Assembly: GCA_035570275.1 (NCBI GenBank)
Contig: DATMNI010000295.1
Span: 1-39,411, forward strand
Length of the DNA stretch: 39,411 nucleotides
Direction: 5' to 3'
Origin: DATMNI01 sp035570275
GTDB lineage: Bacteria; Acidobacteriota; Terriglobia; Bryobacterales; Bryobacteraceae
The translations under genes and the position numbers were made by a program. The notes below the pieces were generated by a model. It made no database searches and had not been told where the DNA came from. It saw nothing but the letters and a program-made list of their open reading frames with translations. Shown piece after piece: positions 8,217 through 16,107 of the stretch (within the stretch, counting starts at the first letter, position 1; every line of letters starts with the position of its first letter).

Positions 8217-10937
8217 TCATTGCACCGCGATGGTAACCGCGTTCGAGGTTACCCCCCCGACGGCAATCACCACCGGGACTGCGGCGCCTTTCGATGAACC
8301 AGCCGGCACCAGCGCGTCCACCTGGTACTCCCCCACCGACCCGGGTGCAAGGCCGGAGAACAGCACCTGGGCTTGCACACCGCCGATGGTGACCGTCGGG
8401 GTGGTTGTGGTTTGCGAGAGTTGGTCGCCGGAAGGCGAGCCGCTCGGCGGCTGGTTGGTCACTGCGCCCATGCCCGTGCAGTATATCTGGAGAATCGTGC
8501 CGCCCGCGGTCGCGGGGTTTGAGGAATCGACCAGACGATAGGATGTATCGAGGATCGCTCCCTGCCCGCCCACCTGGCTGAAGATTCCGGGCGCGAAGGG
8601 TGCAAGGTTGATGGTCTGGGTGGCGCTGGTCTGCCCGTTGACTGTGACGGAAAGCGAAGTCCGCGATTGTCCCGCCAGTTCCCAAGGGACCTGGAAGTTT
8701 ACCTGCCCACCCGAGGCGAAAAACAGGGGCACGCTGAGTCCGCTGCCGAACTGCATCGAAAGGCCGCCGAGGTTGACCGGAAGCGGCGAGCTTGTGGCTT
8801 GGGACAATGAGCTGATGAGAAAACTTCCGTAGACAGTGGCGATACTTCCCGGGGCCACGGGCGCTCCGGCTGCGGAACTGGCGGCGTTGACGACACCGCC
8901 AGGGTTTATCGAGAGCGCCGGCGTCAAGAGACGGACGCGGTTGTTCCAAGAGTCAGCGAAGTAGACCTTGCCGGCAGGGTCCACTGCGACACCGTAGGGC
9001 TGGTCCAACGCGGCGCTAGTTGCCGGTCCGTTGTCGCCGCTGAAGCCTCTTGTCCCGTTCCCTGCCACGGTCGTCATCACTCCGTTCGCGACCTTGCGGA
9101 TGCGGCTGTTTGTGTCGGCGATGTACAGGTTGCCGGCTGAGTCCAGGGCGACGCCAGTCGGACCACTCAACTGGGCACTGGTGGCCGGACCGTTATCGCC
9201 GAAGGACGTGCCGCCCCCCGCCACGGTGGTGATCACCCCGTTCGCGACCTTGCGGATACGGCGGTTGGCGCTGTCGGCGAAGTACACGTTGCCGTTAGAA
9301 TCCACCGCGACGCCCGAGGGATTGTTCATCTGGGAACTAGTGGCCGGCCCGTTGTCTCCGCTGAAGCCTGGCGTCCCGTTCCCCGCCACGGTGGTGATCA
9401 CTCCGTTCGCAACCCGACGGATGCGGTTGTTATTCGTGTCCGCGATGTACAGGTTGCCAGAAGAGTCCACGGAGATTGCCACGGGGAAGTTCAACTGAGC
9501 GGTGGTGGCCGGCCCATTATCGCCGCTGAAGCCTGGCGGCCCGTTCCCCGCCACGGTGGTGATCACTCCGTTCGCAACCATGCGGATGCGGTTGTTACTC
9601 GTGTCCGCGATGTACAGGTTGGCCGAAGAGTCCACGGCGACGCCTTGCGGAAAGGCCAACGGAGCGCTGGTGGCTGGGCCGCTGTCTCCGCTGAAGCCTG
9701 GAGCCCCGTTCCCCACCGTAGTTGTGATCACCCCGCCTGAGACCTTGCGGATGCGGCTGTTTTCCATATCGGCGATATAAAGGTTGCCGGCGACGTCCAC
9801 GGCAACGCCCCAGGGATAATTCAACTGGGAACTGGTCGCTGGGCCGTTATCGCCCACCAAACCATTTCCCGCCAAAGTGGTTATCACCCCGCCTGAGACC
9901 TTGCGGATGCGGCCGGTTAGATACGTGGCGATGTACAGGTTGCCAGCATCGTCCACAGCGATGCCCAGGGGCTGGCCTAACTGCGCGCTAGTGGCCGGGC
10001 CGTTGTCGCCGCTGAAGCCTATCGTCCCGTTCCCGGCGGCTGTAGTGATTACCCCGTTCGTAACTTTGCGAATGCGGCTGTTAGACGCGTCGGCGATGTA
10101 CAGGTTGCCAGAAGAGTCCACTGCTACCCCGGACGGAAAGAACAACTGGGCGCCAGTGGCCGGACCGTTGTCTCCGCCAAAGCCTGCCGTCCCGTTCCCC
10201 GCGACGGTTGTAATCACCCCGCTTGAGACCTTGCGGATTCGGCTGTTAGACGTGTCGCCGAGGTACAGGTTGTCAGCGGAATCCACGGCGACGGCTCGGG
10301 GCTGGTTCAACTGGGCGCTGGTGGCCGCGCCGTTGTCGCCGCCGAAGCCTCCCGTCCCGTTCCCCGCGACGGTAGTTATTACTCCGTTCGCGACTTTGCG
10401 GATGCGGTTGTTACCGTAGTCGGCGATGTACACACTGCCTGTGGAGTCCACGGCGACGCCCCATGGAAGGTATAACTGGGCGCCGGTCGCTGGGCCGTTG
10501 TCACCGCTGAATCCGAAGTTCCCGTTTCCCGCCACGGTAGTGATAACCCCGCCTGATACCTTGCGGATGCGGTGGTTAGCAGAGTCGGCGATGTACAGGT
10601 TGCCAGCAGAGTCCACGGCGACGCCTCGCGGCTGGCTCAACTGGGCGCTTGCGGCTGGGCCGTTGTCGCCGCTGAAACCATAAGCCCCGTTCCCCGCCAC
10701 CAGGGTCAGGACACCCGTTGCGGCGTTCAATCGCAGGACCACGTGCTCAGTAATATCCGCGAAGAAGATATTGCCCGTCTTATCAACCGCTAGAGAACTT
10801 GGGATATCCAGGCTGGCGGACGTTCCTGGAATGTTGACCGGCAGCGCGCCGCCGGCGACTGTCGATATGGTGTAGGTTTGTCCGGATGCGATCCAGGACA
10901 TAACGAAGCTGAGAAGAACAGCATTCGGCAAACTCAT
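8217..10937 (-). CDS. Secreted NHL-repeat beta-propeller protein with TIGR03437 C-terminal domain
   Basis: 906 residues from ATG 10937 (MSLPNAVLLSFVMSWIASG, a signal peptide), with GGAG upstream. An earlier ATG at 11003 in the same frame lacks a good ribosome binding site. After a divergent first copy come 11 near-identical NHL repeats of about 56 residues: GFSGDNGPATSAQL, PxGVAVDSAGNLYIAD, NxRIRKVxxGVITTVAGNG. These should form one or two beta-propellers. From about residue 675 follows the TIGR03437 domain (INPGGVVNAASSAAGAPVAP; VYGSFL; QVNFQVPWELAGQ; GQGAILD; PVVIAVGGVTSNAV), an Ig-like module named from Solibacter. Such proteins are exported and presumably bind something at the cell surface; no catalytic residues are seen. 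It lies on the same strand as its two FGE-domain neighbours. Confidence 0.9.
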   Translation of the reverse strand: MSLPNAVLLSFVMSWIASGQTYTISTVAGGALPVNIPGTSASLDIPSSLAVDKTGNIFFADITEHVVLRLNAATGVLTLVAGNGAYGFSGDNGPAASAQLSQPRGVAVDSAGNLYIADSANHRIRKVSGGVITTVAGNGNFGFSGDNGPATGAQLYLPWGVAVDSTGSVYIADYGNNRIRKVANGVITTVAGNGTGGFGGDNGAATSAQLNQPRAVAVDSADNLYLGDTSNSRIRKVSSGVITTVAGNGTAGFGGDNGPATGAQLFFPSGVAVDSSGNLYIADASNSRIRKVTNGVITTAAGNGTIGFSGDNGPATSAQLGQPLGIAVDDAGNLYIATYLTGRIRKVSGGVITTLAGNGLVGDNGPATSSQLNYPWGVAVDVAGNLYIADMENSRIRKVSGGVITTTVGNGAPGFSGDSGPATSAPLAFPQGVAVDSSANLYIADTSNNRIRMVANGVITTVAGNGPPGFSGDNGPATTAQLNFPVAISVDSSGNLYIADTNNNRIRRVANGVITTVAGNGTPGFSGDNGPATSSQMNNPSGVAVDSNGNVYFADSANRRIRKVANGVITTVAGGGTSFGDNGPATSAQLSGPTGVALDSAGNLYIADTNSRIRKVANGVMTTVAGNGTRGFSGDNGPATSAALDQPYGVAVDPAGKVYFADSWNNRVRLLTPALSINPGGVVNAASSAAGAPVAPGSIATVYGSFLISSLSQATSSPLPVNLGGLSMQFGSGLSVPLFFASGGQVNFQVPWELAGQSRTSLSVTVNGQTSATQTINLAPFAPGIFSQVGGQGAILDTSYRLVDSSNPATAGGTILQIYCTGMGAVTNQPPSGSPSGDQLSQTTTTPTVTIGGVQAQVLFSGLAPGSVGEYQVDALVPAGSSKGAAVPVVIAVGGVTSNAVTIAVQ
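8930..10710 (-). repeat. Eleven tandem ~168-bp coding repeats (NHL repeats)
   Basis: The DNA encodes 11 consecutive NHL units with strong nucleotide similarity; the phrase giving GVITTVAGNG recurs almost unchanged. Units six and ten are shorter (LVGDNGPATS and TSFGDNGPATS instead of the fuller form), so copies have lost a few codons. Homogenisation by recombination between repeats is likely. Antisense open frames across the array follow from the repeat pattern. Confidence 0.9.
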
Positions 10938-11012
10938 TATTGAAACACTCCAGAGGCAGTCGCTTCGGAATAGCAGCCTACCGTAAACCGATGCCGCCCT
11001 CACTGATCTTAT

Positions 11013-11702
11013 TCATAGCAGCCGGAAGTTGACTTCCACCTGCGCTTCACAAGTCACCGGCTTGCCGTCCTTGAAGGCCGGCCTGAACTTCCACTTTTTC
11101 ACCGCTTGTATAGCCTTTGCGTCGAGACCCAGTCCCAGGGCGTGCAGAACCCGTATATTGATAGCCTTCCCGGACGGGTCTACCTGGATGTAAAGAAGGA
11201 CCGTGCCCTGATACTTGGCTTTACGGGCCTCCTCGGAGTATTCAGGCTCAACTTTTCGCACCAGAGCAGGAGCAGAGACGCCATTGCCAGTGCGGTAAAC
11301 TCCGTTGATGGGTCCACCGCCGGCACCCACCGTTGGAGGAGCCGTCCCTGCGTTTCCACCTGTCGCTATCATTTCCCCTGCGGGCCATTCCCCGGCGCAG
11401 CGGAATCCCCTGTTGGGCGTCGAGGCCCCGACGTCTGCGACCACGGAACGGCGCGAGGCGCGCGCGTTCGACGCATCATGTTCGGAGGAACCGCCCCGCA
11501 GGATCAATTCTGTTCCTGCGTACGAATCTTCCACCCATTCCCACACGTTGCCGAGCATGTCATATAAGCCGAATGCATTCGGCTGCTTCTGAGCCACGGG
11601 ATGAGTCGTCCCACCACTGTTGGCCGAATGCCACGCCACCGCATCCAAACTCCCGTAACGCGCCCCGGTCATGCTCCCTGACCACGTGCCGCGTATTCCC
11701 AT
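11013..11702 (-). CDS. C-terminal piece of the large FGE/TonB protein, out of frame with it
   Basis: The frame picks up the FGE-sulfatase fold exactly where the upstream large ORF loses it: ARYGSLDAVAWHSANSGG, NAFGLYDMLGNVWEW, LILRGGSSEHDASNARASRR, NRGFRCAGEWPAG. A TonB-type C-terminal domain follows: APALVRKVEPEYSEEARKAK, GTVLLYIQVDPSGKAI, GLGLDAKAIQAVKKWKFRPA, ending VEVNFRLL. The nominal start at 11702 (MGIRGTWSG) is an out-of-frame translation of the conserved 'EWEYAARAG' codons, so it is not a natural start. One-base frameshifting near 11675-11690 would join the two. Either the gene is broken, or there is a sequence error, or programmed slippage. Without translation of the upstream gene this piece has no obvious ribosome binding site. 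Confidence 0.8.
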   Translation of the reverse strand: MGIRGTWSGSMTGARYGSLDAVAWHSANSGGTTHPVAQKQPNAFGLYDMLGNVWEWVEDSYAGTELILRGGSSEHDASNARASRRSVVADVGASTPNRGFRCAGEWPAGEMIATGGNAGTAPPTVGAGGGPINGVYRTGNGVSAPALVRKVEPEYSEEARKAKYQGTVLLYIQVDPSGKAINIRVLHALGLGLDAKAIQAVKKWKFRPAFKDGKPVTCEAQVEVNFRLL

Positions 11703-14700
11703 TCAATTTCCGTAGGCAGATGCCCACCGATGGCGTTGCAATAGCTCAGCGCGTCCTTCCAGGTTACGCTCTCCACGGGCAGTCGATCGCCCTTGTTGTG
11801 GCTCGGATTACTCTTGATCACGCGTTGATAAGCAGCTTGCGTCACTTCCGTTTGACCGAGCCAGAAGCCGTTGGCGATCGTCTCTGCGTGCGGAGGTCTC
11901 TCATTGCCCTCACATTCGGAATCGCCTTGCGAGCAACCCATAGTGAAGGCGCCCGGGGGAATCCAGAAGTAACTCTGACCATCCTGTTTGTTAAACATCA
12001 GATCGTGCGGCGCGCCAGGCGGAATGAGCGTAGGTTTTTGTTTTACTGCCACCGGTGGTGCGCTCGGTGAGCTGTTCTCAGATCCAGGCCATTCCCCGGC
12101 GCACCGGAATCCTCTGCCGATCGCCCAACCAGACGGCGCGCTCCGGCCACGGGCAGAGGCGCGCGTGTTCCGAAGATCCACGAAAGGGGCACCACCCCGC
12201 AGGATCTTGTCCAAACTTCCGGGGTAGCTGCCTGTTACGTACTCCCAGACATTGCCGAGCATGTCATAGAGCCCGAATGCATTCGGTTGTTTCGTGGCTA
12301 CCGGGTGAGTCGCCCCACCACTGTTGCCGGAGTGCCACGCCACCTCATCGAGACTGCCGTAACGTGCCCAGGTGCTTCCCGCACGGGCCGCATATTCCCA
12401 CTCCACCTCTGTGGGCAGACGCCCGCCGATCGCTCTGCAATAGTTCGACGCATGGTCCCAGGTTAGGCTTTCCACAGGGAATTGATCGCCCTTGTGATTG
12501 CTCGGATTGCCGCCAGTCACAAGTTGATACGCAGCCTGCGTTACTTCCGTTTGGCCCAGCCAGAAGCCTTTTGCGATCCGCTCCGCGTGCGGAGGCTTTT
12601 CATCGCCGGCACATTCGGTGTCGCCCGGCGAGCAACCCATCGTGAAAGAGCCCGGGGGAATCCAGACGTAGTTCTGCCCATCCGTCGGATTCACCATCGT
12701 GCGAATCTGACCAGTATCTGCTGGTGTGGTGCTCGTCGCCGGCGAAGGGACCTGGCTGGCAGCGTCGCTCACGCTCCCTTGCTTCCGGCTATAGGCCTCA
12801 AGCTGCTCCGAAGCTCGCCTGGCAATGTCGAACTGGTCCGGACTGGGGTTCTCAATTGATCGAAGAGCACCCATGGCGGAAAGGAGAATCGACCGTACCT
12901 GCTGGGCATTGGGAAACAGCACTTCGAGGTTCTGGCCCATTAGCTCTTTCGCCTTTTCCAGCACCTTGTCAAATTTCTTGGCGCGCTGATAGGCCATTAG
13001 GTACAGGTACGGGCGGTCGTCGTTCTTGTAGTCGGAGTTGGGGTATCTCCGCGTCCAGGTATCCAGATCCTGGATCTGCTTCATCGGGTCCGTATCCTGC
13101 AGAACCTGCTTATAGATTTCGAATTCGCCCTGGTCCTTGACTTTCTTTTCCCGTGCACGGGCGTTCGAGGCCGCACCAGCGGGCGGCATCGGGTTGTTCT
13201 GAGGAAGCGGCGGCGTGAGTGGAAGCTTGGCAGCTTCGTCTCCCTGCCCTTTGACGAAGCGTACTCTTCCGGTCGCCTCGACAGATTGGTTGCCCTTCAC
13301 GGCGGGCTGGAATTTCCAGGTGCCCAGATAAGGGGCAAGTAGCTCCGACGCGGAGTCTGACCCGTAGATGGGATGAATATTTTTCACCGAGCCCCTCGAA
13401 TCGACGGTGAATTCGAGAACGGCGCTTTCGTTCGAGATTTCGCGGGCGGACTCTGGCATCGTGCCATCCTTGACGACTGGCGGTGCGAGGCCAGCTACCG
13501 AAGCAAAAGCCAATGGACCTGAGTACCACTCTGATCCTTTTTCGGGTCCAAGCGGGAAGTACACCTCGATCTGCGCCTCGACCGGAACCGCATTCCCATC
13601 CTTCATGCCGGGCTTGAATCGCCATTTCCGGACCGCTTCAATGGCTTTCTCGTCCAATCCGTAACCCATTGACCTGAGAACCTTGAAGTCGTGCGCGGCT
13701 CCATCCGTTTGGACGACGATATACAGCAAGACCACTCCCTCAGCTTTTAGTTTCCGAGCCGGCCCGCAGTATTCTGGCTCCACTTTATAAATCAGAGCTG
13801 GCGCGTACACTCCGTTGCCAACCCGGTATGCGCCGTCGGCGCCCATTGCGCCGGCTCCAGCAGGGGTGGGTATCTGGTTCGAGCCCGCCGTGGTGACAGA
13901 GTCGGTAATGATTGCCGTATCCCGTTTTGCCGGATCACGGGAGACGTTCGGGGTTACCGCCTCAAAGCCTGCGAGGCGGGTCCCGGTATCCTGCGTTGGA
14001 GTCCCGCCAGTGCCTGAAACCACAACCAGCCAGGGGTGGTTCAGACTGGTTTGCTCCAACCAAGACGCACCGGGGGCGAGGCCGGCGTAGTAGAGCACAC
14101 GGTTTCCTTGGTAATCGATCCAATAGATGTCCACTGCGCGGCTGCTTCGGTTCACAAAGTCGACTAATGCTACGGTACCGCTGGTGGAAGCGAACGAGTC
14201 ATCCACCTTGGCCGGATCGAAGGGTGTAAGGATGACCCCGGAGTGAGCCGCGGTGGATGGCGCTGTCCTTGGGGGGTCCAGTTTGCGCAGGGGATCGCCC
14301 GCGGCGCTCAGACCTCCTCCTGCTGCCGCATCTTTGCACACACCCGCGTTGCCCGCCTGGAAGATCGACAGAATCTCCGCGGCGGACAACGCGCGGCTGT
14401 AGGCCTGGACTTCATCGATTACGCCGTTCCAGGTATTGGCGGAGCCGTTGCGGAAAAACCGGGGAGCGCCAGCACCGATCTGCCAGCTATACGACGAATA
14501 GGGAATCTTCTTCGATTCGGACAGGCTTCCCTCAAGGATTCCGTTCACTCGTAGTTGGAAGGTCGTTCCGTCGTAGGTTGCTCCAACCAGGTAGAATGCC
14601 CCCGGCGGGAACGTGTCCGCCGAGACGATCGATTCCGTGGTGATATCGCCGGAAAGGAAAGCAAACCGCTGATCCAAGGGACGCCACGCCAAGCCAACAG

Positions 14701-15808
14701 AAGCATGGCTGCCATCGATATTCTGGTTGATGATGAGGGAGTGGGCATTGGGCCCTGGACCGTCCGGCCTCACCCAGGCCAGCCATGTGAATTGCTGGTT
14801 TTCCAAGCTCGCCGACTGGGGTATCTCGATATAGCCTTCAGTTCCGAACGTAAAACCGCTCCGCACTTCGCCAGGAACAATACTGACCGCAACGACAGCG
14901 GAAGGATTATTCCCCCCGACGATGTCATTCTCGTTGCTGTCGCCAGACCACCAGCCAACCAATCCGGGCAGCGGAACCACGCACGCCATCGGATCATCAG
15001 GAATAGCAGCAGCGGCGGCGGGGGACGCAGGGTTGAGGCGGGGAGGCGTTGCCGCCGCGGTGCTGCCTTGCGCGTCAAACGCCGGATCTATGGCTGCGAG
15101 ATCGGCCAGCCAGCGCGTCGCCCGATACATCTTCTCCAGGTTGCTCCCGTGCAAATCTTGATTCAGAAGAACTTGGGCATCCCGACGAAAATGGGGGAGA
15201 ATCTGCAGGGCGCTCTGCCTCCACGTTCCTACATCGTCGGGCATGTCCAGCAGAATCCTGCAAACGGCCTCGATCTCGGGCTGGGACAAATCGAGAGCGC
15301 GCCGGCCAGTTGCCGTAGCCCCGAGGAGATCGTCAAGAAATGGCTTCGCGCTGTCCGCGTAGCGAACCATCAGGTGTCCGAGCAAGGGCGCGTAAGCGGG
15401 AGTGAACGTGGCCTGACGTTGCTGGCGCCACGAGAACTCGACGATCCCCGCGGCCACACGCGGGTCTGCCAGCGGCTCTATCAGTGGCGGCAAATTTGCC
15501 TTATCGGACCTTCGCCAGGCCGCAATCAGCTCTTCATCCAGCAGATCCCGGTACCAGGGCGTCAAGCCGGACAGCGTCTTGATGGTTTGCTGGGTATTAC
15601 CGGGATCGACCTTTTCCAACAGCGTCCGGAACTGCTGACTCGCCACAGCCGGCGAAACCGGGGCAGGTCCGATCTCTTTGAACTGCTGCGCATTGGCCAT
15701 CATGCTGGTCGCAAGGAATACGGACGGCAAAAGACCAAATGCGGCGCATGCACGCGATGGGATATACCCTAGAACCATGCACGGACGTGCCGTTGTTATG
15801 TGGCGCAT
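11669..15808 (-). CDS. Very large secreted multidomain protein: LamG, VHL-beta-like, TonB-C and FGE-sulfatase domains
   Basis: 1379 residues from ATG 15808 (GAGG upstream), with a signal peptide (ACAAFGLLPSVFLATSMMANA). Approximate layout: 43-245 helical region; 282-490 LamG/concanavalin-like jelly roll (LVGWWSGDSN; GYIEIPQSASLE; NGVIDEVQAYSRALSAAEI); 535-620 a VHL-beta-like domain (VDFVNRSSRAVDIYWIDYQG, YYAGLAPGASWLEQT, HPWLV); 665-755 TonB C-terminal domain (YKVEPEY; VRKWRFKPGMKDG); 765-855 a degenerate second copy; 895-1010 helical, TPR-like (RRYPNSDYKND); 1040-1260 complete FGE-sulfatase domain; 1280-1379 a second FGE domain cut by a frameshift at EYAARGQGA. The downstream ORF restores it and adds another TonB-C domain. 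FGE relatives without known sulfatase partners often have non-maturase roles. Probably an envelope protein; the role is unknown. Confidence 0.85.
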   Translation of the reverse strand: MRHITTARPCMVLGYIPSRACAAFGLLPSVFLATSMMANAQQFKEIGPAPVSPAVASQQFRTLLEKVDPGNTQQTIKTLSGLTPWYRDLLDEELIAAWRRSDKANLPPLIEPLADPRVAAGIVEFSWRQQRQATFTPAYAPLLGHLMVRYADSAKPFLDDLLGATATGRRALDLSQPEIEAVCRILLDMPDDVGTWRQSALQILPHFRRDAQVLLNQDLHGSNLEKMYRATRWLADLAAIDPAFDAQGSTAAATPPRLNPASPAAAAAIPDDPMACVVPLPGLVGWWSGDSNENDIVGGNNPSAVVAVSIVPGEVRSGFTFGTEGYIEIPQSASLENQQFTWLAWVRPDGPGPNAHSLIINQNIDGSHASVGLAWRPLDQRFAFLSGDITTESIVSADTFPPGAFYLVGATYDGTTFQLRVNGILEGSLSESKKIPYSSYSWQIGAGAPRFFRNGSANTWNGVIDEVQAYSRALSAAEILSIFQAGNAGVCKDAAAGGGLSAAGDPLRKLDPPRTAPSTAAHSGVILTPFDPAKVDDSFASTSGTVALVDFVNRSSRAVDIYWIDYQGNRVLYYAGLAPGASWLEQTSLNHPWLVVVSGTGGTPTQDTGTRLAGFEAVTPNVSRDPAKRDTAIITDSVTTAGSNQIPTPAGAGAMGADGAYRVGNGVYAPALIYKVEPEYCGPARKLKAEGVVLLYIVVQTDGAAHDFKVLRSMGYGLDEKAIEAVRKWRFKPGMKDGNAVPVEAQIEVYFPLGPEKGSEWYSGPLAFASVAGLAPPVVKDGTMPESAREISNESAVLEFTVDSRGSVKNIHPIYGSDSASELLAPYLGTWKFQPAVKGNQSVEATGRVRFVKGQGDEAAKLPLTPPLPQNNPMPPAGAASNARAREKKVKDQGEFEIYKQVLQDTDPMKQIQDLDTWTRRYPNSDYKNDDRPYLYLMAYQRAKKFDKVLEKAKELMGQNLEVLFPNAQQVRSILLSAMGALRSIENPSPDQFDIARRASEQLEAYSRKQGSVSDAASQVPSPATSTTPADTGQIRTMVNPTDGQNYVWIPPGSFTMGCSPGDTECAGDEKPPHAERIAKGFWLGQTEVTQAAYQLVTGGNPSNHKGDQFPVESLTWDHASNYCRAIGGRLPTEVEWEYAARAGSTWARYGSLDEVAWHSGNSGGATHPVATKQPNAFGLYDMLGNVWEYVTGSYPGSLDKILRGGAPFVDLRNTRASARGRSAPSGWAIGRGFRCAGEWPGSENSSPSAPPVAVKQKPTLIPPGAPHDLMFNKQDGQSYFWIPPGAFTMGCSQGDSECEGNERPPHAETIANGFWLGQTEVTQAAYQRVIKSNPSHNKGDRLPVESVTWKDALSYCNAIGGHLPTEIEWEYAARGQGA

Positions 15809-15840
15809 GTAAGGAGCCTCGTTCCAAATCGGGAACCAGG

Positions 15841-15851
15841 ATATCTATTCT
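15841..15851 (-). promoter_or_regulatory. Motif AGAATAGATAT upstream of the large FGE gene
   Basis: An 11-base match, in the same orientation, is found 117 bp upstream of the ECF sigma gene (20061-20071). Here it ends 33 bp before the ATG at 15808. Candidate promoter or activator element shared by the two genes; chance cannot be excluded for a match of this length. Confidence 0.3.
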
Positions 15852-15856
15852 GTATC

Positions 15857-15872
15857 TGCGCAACATTGCGCA
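15857..15872. promoter_or_regulatory. Palindrome TGCGCAA-CA-TTGCGCA, candidate operator
   Basis: Perfect 7-bp arms with a 2-bp centre in the 299-bp gap between the divergently transcribed FGE protein and sensor kinase genes, about 50 bp from the former's start. The size and symmetry fit a dimeric DNA-binding protein. No regulator gene is adjacent other than the kinase and sigma factor. Confidence 0.45.
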
Positions 15873-16107
15873 TTTCATGCCCTGAATTTTTCATTCCTGA
15901 TAGGGCTGTGAGCAGGAATCTGGAATGGATGTCCTGTTTGCGTGAATTCGGGATTCTGGTGGCGAGGCGGCTGATACACGAAAACTGTGGCGCTGGCGTA
16001 GCCGCCCATGCTCTCTGCCCACAATTCCAAGGCAGCCCGCGGGCAGTTCCTGCGCAGATATAGGTGTGGCATTTCAATTCCGCGAGACTCAGCTTGGTGG
16101 AAGTTCG

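Noticed and set aside
8020..8949. Upstream 310-codon extension of the FGE-thioredoxin frame
   Set aside because: It runs antiphase through the end of the NHL/TIGR03437 gene on the same strand; a strong ribosome binding site and signal peptide mark the real start at 8019.
9031..10683. Serial plus-strand frames with repeating translation (LVAGPLSPLKPxxPFPATVV)
   Set aside because: They mirror the NHL repeat DNA on the opposite strand. The repeated look is caused by the real repeats, not by a second gene.
14555..15772. 405-codon plus-strand frame
   Set aside because: Antisense to the N-terminal half of the large LamG/FGE protein, whose domains are recognisable; the plus translation is not.
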